From Clostridium sp. CAG:1193 (GTDB lineage: Bacteria > Bacillota_I > Bacilli_A > RF39 > UBA660): DNA of 7,455 nt. Positions within the stretch are counted from its first letter, which is position 1. Each line of letters opens with the position of its first letter. A model generated the notes under the pieces. The model did no database searches and had not been told where the DNA came from. It saw nothing but the letters and a program-made list of their open reading frames with translations. The position numbers and the translations under genes are program-made. Of the stretch, positions 6,317-7,455 are shown piece after piece. The stretch covers positions 1 through 7,455 of the forward strand of contig HF990773.1 of the NCBI GenBank assembly GCA_000436255.1, in the 5' to 3' direction.

Positions 6317-6637
6317 TTAATCTTCTAATTTGTACTTGCTTAATTTAGATTTAAATTTATTTAAAGCTTTGCTTTCTTTTGGATTAGTTATTTTGTCCCA
6401 TTCAAAATCAGAATAGATTTGTTCAAGTAGTGCAACAATGTAGCAACTCTTAGAATAAATTCTATCTAGTAGAGAATTAGTCCTATCAATTGTCTTAACT
6501 AGATTCATATTATTTAATCCTAGTGATACTAATTGACTAACTGCTTCAGAGTAACTAATTTTCTTTAAATTAGAATATTCTTGAATTTGATCGTCAATAT
6601 CAAACGCAATTGATATATGAGTTCTTCTTTTTGTCAT
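6317..6637 (-). CDS. Ribbon-helix-helix-like protein with helical C-terminal extension
   Basis: A 106-residue protein, first gene of the minus-strand operon. After a basic start (MTKRRT), THISIAFDID forms the likely strand, DDQIQEYSNLKKIS the first helix and YSEAVSQLVSLGLNNM (29-44) the second, which is an RHH arrangement. Residues 45-106 are predicted helical and charged and may serve dimerisation or partner binding, as in relaxosome accessory (MobC-like) or copy-control proteins. I cannot name the family. The ribosome site AGAAAGGAGGTGA is a full match to the 16S 3' end, 4 bases before the ATG. A 6-bp hairpin (6657-6672) sits immediately upstream of that site, and a long structured leader lies beyond it. 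The palindromes in this leader are plausible binding sites for this protein or its neighbour. Confidence 0.7.
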   Translation of the reverse strand: MTKRRTHISIAFDIDDQIQEYSNLKKISYSEAVSQLVSLGLNNMNLVKTIDRTNSLLDRIYSKSCYIVALLEQIYSDFEWDKITNPKESKALNKFKSKLSKYKLED

Positions 6638-6656
6638 AAAATCACCTCCTTTCTAT

Positions 6657-6672
6657 ATCCCACGTATGGGAT
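6657..6672 (-). promoter_or_regulatory. Hairpin adjoining the ribosome site of the first RHH gene
   Basis: ATCCCA and TGGGAT are exact inverted copies around a 4-base loop, ending about 6 bases before the ribosome site. Part of this sequence, GAATCCCATA on the minus strand, recurs inside the leader ORF, so the two copies could compete for the same partner strand. Confidence 0.4.
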
Positions 6673-6684
6673 TCTCTATCACAC

Positions 6685-6711
6685 TAATTAGCTATTTTTA
6701 ATAACTAATTA
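6685..6711 (-). repeat. Near-perfect 12-bp inverted repeat in the operon leader
   Basis: TAATTAGCTATT (6685-6696) and AATAACTAATTA (6700-6711) are inverted copies with one mismatch around TTT. In the minus-strand RNA the mismatch becomes a G-U pair, giving an unbroken 12-bp stem. The asymmetry suggests the structure matters in that RNA rather than in the opposite one. Confidence 0.5.
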
Positions 6712-6728
6712 TGTAAGAGCATAAGAGA

Positions 6729-6783
6729 TTGATATCACCACAACAAAAAAAGCCTTATAAATAAGACTTTCTTGTGATATCAA
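6729..6783. repeat. Paired palindromes (TGATATCA) flanking a terminator
   Basis: TTGATATCAC (6729-6738) and GTGATATCAA (6774-6783) are a perfect 10-bp inverted repeat. Each arm contains the self-palindrome TGATATCA, with centres 45 bp apart, and the pair encloses a complete terminator hairpin. Short palindromes in pairs are typical RHH operators, and two RHH genes follow. Confidence 0.55.
6744..6769 (-). terminator. Intrinsic terminator in the leader of the RHH operon
   Basis: On the minus strand AAGTCTTA (6769-6762) pairs with TAAGGCTT (6757-6750), one pair being G-U, around a 4-base loop, followed by seven T. It lies about 110 bases before the first RHH gene and would block the operon unless read through or disrupted. 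Confidence 0.65.
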
Positions 6784-6859
6784 ACTTATTTTGTACTTGC
6801 AAAATTGGGGGATTAACTGTGTTCCTCAATTAATCATATATATTGTAATTTCGTTATTG

Positions 6860-6875
6860 TATAGTGTTAACTATA
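6860..6875 (-). promoter_or_regulatory. Hairpin overlapping the leader ORF stop codon
   Basis: TATAGT (6860-6865) and ACTATA (6870-6875) pair exactly around GTTA. On the minus strand the TAG stop of the 8-codon leader ORF (6873-6871) lies in the 5' arm, so a ribosome finishing or stalling on the ORF would open it. Confidence 0.4.
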
Positions 6876-6897
6876 TGGGATTCATTATTTCTTTCAT
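6871..6897 (-). CDS. Candidate 8-residue leader peptide
   Basis: ATG AAA GAA ATA ATG AAT CCC ATA TAG encodes MKEIMNPI. A GGAGG ribosome site (6906-6910) lies 8 bases upstream, as good as those of the real genes here, yet the frame stops after eight codons. The stop lies in a small hairpin, and a terminator follows about 100 bases later, which fits a regulatory leader peptide rather than a functional product. It could instead be the 5' stump of a lost gene; beyond the TAG the same frame continues for only 14 codons to a TGA. Short ORFs arise by chance, so the ribosome site and its placement carry the case. Confidence 0.4.
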   Translation of the reverse strand: MKEIMNPI

Positions 6898-6925
6898 CTT
6901 TTATACCTCCAAATCTTTGGGACAA

Positions 6926-6953
6926 TAAAAAAGAAGATGTGAATTCATCTTCT
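6926..6953 (-). terminator. Strong intrinsic terminator just downstream of the leader promoter
   Basis: On the minus strand AGAAGATG (6953-6946) pairs perfectly with CATCTTCT (6939-6932) around a 6-base loop, followed by six T. It begins only about 20 bases after the likely transcription start, so it would yield a very short RNA unless it is bypassed. It could also end transcription entering from the right. Confidence 0.8.
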
Positions 6954-6977
6954 CCGATATTTTTTCTTATTATACTT

Positions 6978-7006
6978 ATTTTACCATATTGAAATTCAAA
7001 ATGGAA
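6978..7006 (-). promoter_or_regulatory. Extended -10 promoter reading toward the RHH operon
   Basis: On the minus strand TTCCAT (7006-7001) and TAAAAT (6983-6978) are 17 bases apart, and TGG directly precedes the -10 (extended -10). An alternative pair is TTGAAT (6999-6994) with TATAAT (6974-6969), 19 bases apart. A symmetric TTGAATTTCAA covers 6989-6999 between the boxes and could be an operator. Confidence 0.55.
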
Positions 7007-7027
7007 GTGCATTTACCTGGTGAATTT

Positions 7028-7094
7028 CAGTTGTTTTTCAGTTGTTTTTCAGTCTTTTTTTTGTTCTTTTTTTGTGTTTTTTTCGTTCTTTTTT
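7028..7094. repeat. 11-bp tandem repeats and phased T-tracts (curved DNA)
   Basis: CAGTTGTTTTT occurs twice in tandem (7028-7038, 7039-7049) and decays into CAGTCTTTTTT. T-tracts of 5-8 bases are centred near 7036, 7047, 7058, 7070, 7080 and 7091, a spacing of about one helical turn. Such phasing bends DNA. It lies immediately upstream of the leftward promoter, where it would act like an UP element, or it may be part of an origin. Confidence 0.6.
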
Positions 7095-7212
7095 GCTCAC
7101 AAGGCCTTATTTTATAAGGATTTGTACTTTTTTGTCGAAAACTGTCGTTTTTAGCTCCATATGAAAATTTTTAGTTTTATTTCATATAATACAATTTTAT
7201 CACGATAGTAGA

Positions 7213-7290
7213 GTACCTTTCAATTGTCCTTTTCCGTACTTTTTACCCTTCCTTTTGGGTATCCTTTTCCGTACTTTTTCCGTACCTTTT
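7213..7290. repeat. Iteron-like GTAC repeat array
   Basis: TCCTTTTCCGTACTTTTT occurs twice without a mismatch (7227-7244, 7262-7279). Shorter matches to GTAC(C/T)TTT lie at 7213-7220 and 7282-7289, so four copies begin at 7213, 7236, 7271 and 7282: intervals 23, 35 and 11, close to whole helical turns. A TACCC/GGGTA inverted pair (7244-7261) lies in the centre. Another GTACTTTT is at 7124. This looks like a protein-binding array of the kind found at replication or transfer origins. Confidence 0.5.
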
Positions 7291-7440
7291 AGTTAAATTA
7301 ATTCTATTTTACAATATTTTATCACTTTAAAATGTGATTACAAGTGGTGAATTACATAGGTGGATAGAGTGGTTAATTTTTCAAATTTCCCCTTATTTTA
7401 TAATTAATTTAAATTAAAATTTTAAAAAATAATAAAAAAG
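7291..7440. other. Gene-free AT-rich tract next to the repeat array
   Basis: No coding frame with a start and ribosome site is visible on either strand. It contains ATCAC/GTGAT inverted copies (7321-7325, 7334-7338), a GTGATTACA / GTGAATTACA near-repeat (about 7334-7356) and, from about 7385, almost pure A and T. An AT-rich tract beside iterons is the usual arrangement of a duplex-unwinding region, but this is inference. Confidence 0.35.
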
Positions 7441-7455
7441 CCGGATAAATGCCTG
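7434..7455 (-). terminator. Possible terminator cut by the right edge
   Basis: On the minus strand CAGGCATTTATCCGGC is followed by six T. GG/CC can pair around CATTTAT, and the rest of the 5' arm would lie beyond the window. It suggests a minus-strand gene ending just outside the right edge. Confidence 0.4.

Noticed and set aside
3868..6637. Reassigned TGA codons, as in Mollicutes
   Set aside because: Tryptophan is encoded by TGG throughout and TGA serves as a stop (for example the RHH and SSB-like genes).
7028..7060. Short tandem repeats as a CRISPR array
   Set aside because: The units are 11 bp, directly adjacent and decaying, with no spacers and no cas genes.
7200..7325. TTATCACGA and TTATCACTT as DnaA boxes
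   Set aside because: Each differs from TTATCCACA at about three positions, which is expected by chance in this composition.

Overview
The window is very AT-rich and reads with the standard bacterial code: TGG is used for Trp and TGA only as a stop. Shine-Dalgarno sequences are strong (AAGGAGG, AGGAGGTGA) and several starts are GTG or TTG. Together with an RNase J and an MltG, this points to a walled, low-GC Bacillota, possibly one of the small-genome gut Bacilli. The lineage is inference; there is no rRNA to check it.

Left part, 1-3498 (plus strand): chromosomal-looking genes. A CPBP/Abi-type membrane protein enters from the left edge. It is followed by an RNase J family protein with its own promoter and terminator, and by the cell-wall enzyme MltG, also with a terminator. 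Both the CPBP protein and the RNase J lack residues that their families use for catalysis.

Middle, 3499-3867: a non-coding junction. It holds a second small terminator, a patch of higher GC with a decayed-looking open frame, a strong probably bidirectional terminator and a perfect 9-bp inverted repeat. This is the likely border of an integrated element.

Right part, 3868-6637 (all minus strand): the recombination and regulation end of an integrative mobile element. In transcription order it carries two ribbon-helix-helix proteins, a short winged-helix protein, an OB-fold SSB-like protein, a small HTH protein that may be the excisionase, a terminator, and then a separately expressed tyrosine integrase. 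Transfer or replication genes would lie beyond the right edge, so I cannot tell an ICE from a mobilizable or phage-satellite-like element.

Far right, 6638-7455: about 800 bases without a real gene but dense in structure. Reading leftwards, it holds a partial terminator at the edge, an AT-rich tract, an iteron-like GTAC repeat array, six T-tracts phased at about 11 bp, an extended -10 promoter, a terminator, an 8-codon leader ORF with a strong ribosome site whose stop lies in a hairpin, a second terminator flanked by paired TGATATCA palindromes, and two more hairpins before the first RHH gene. I read it as a candidate origin or control region plus a conditional (attenuated) leader for the element operon. 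It is the most unusual part of the window.
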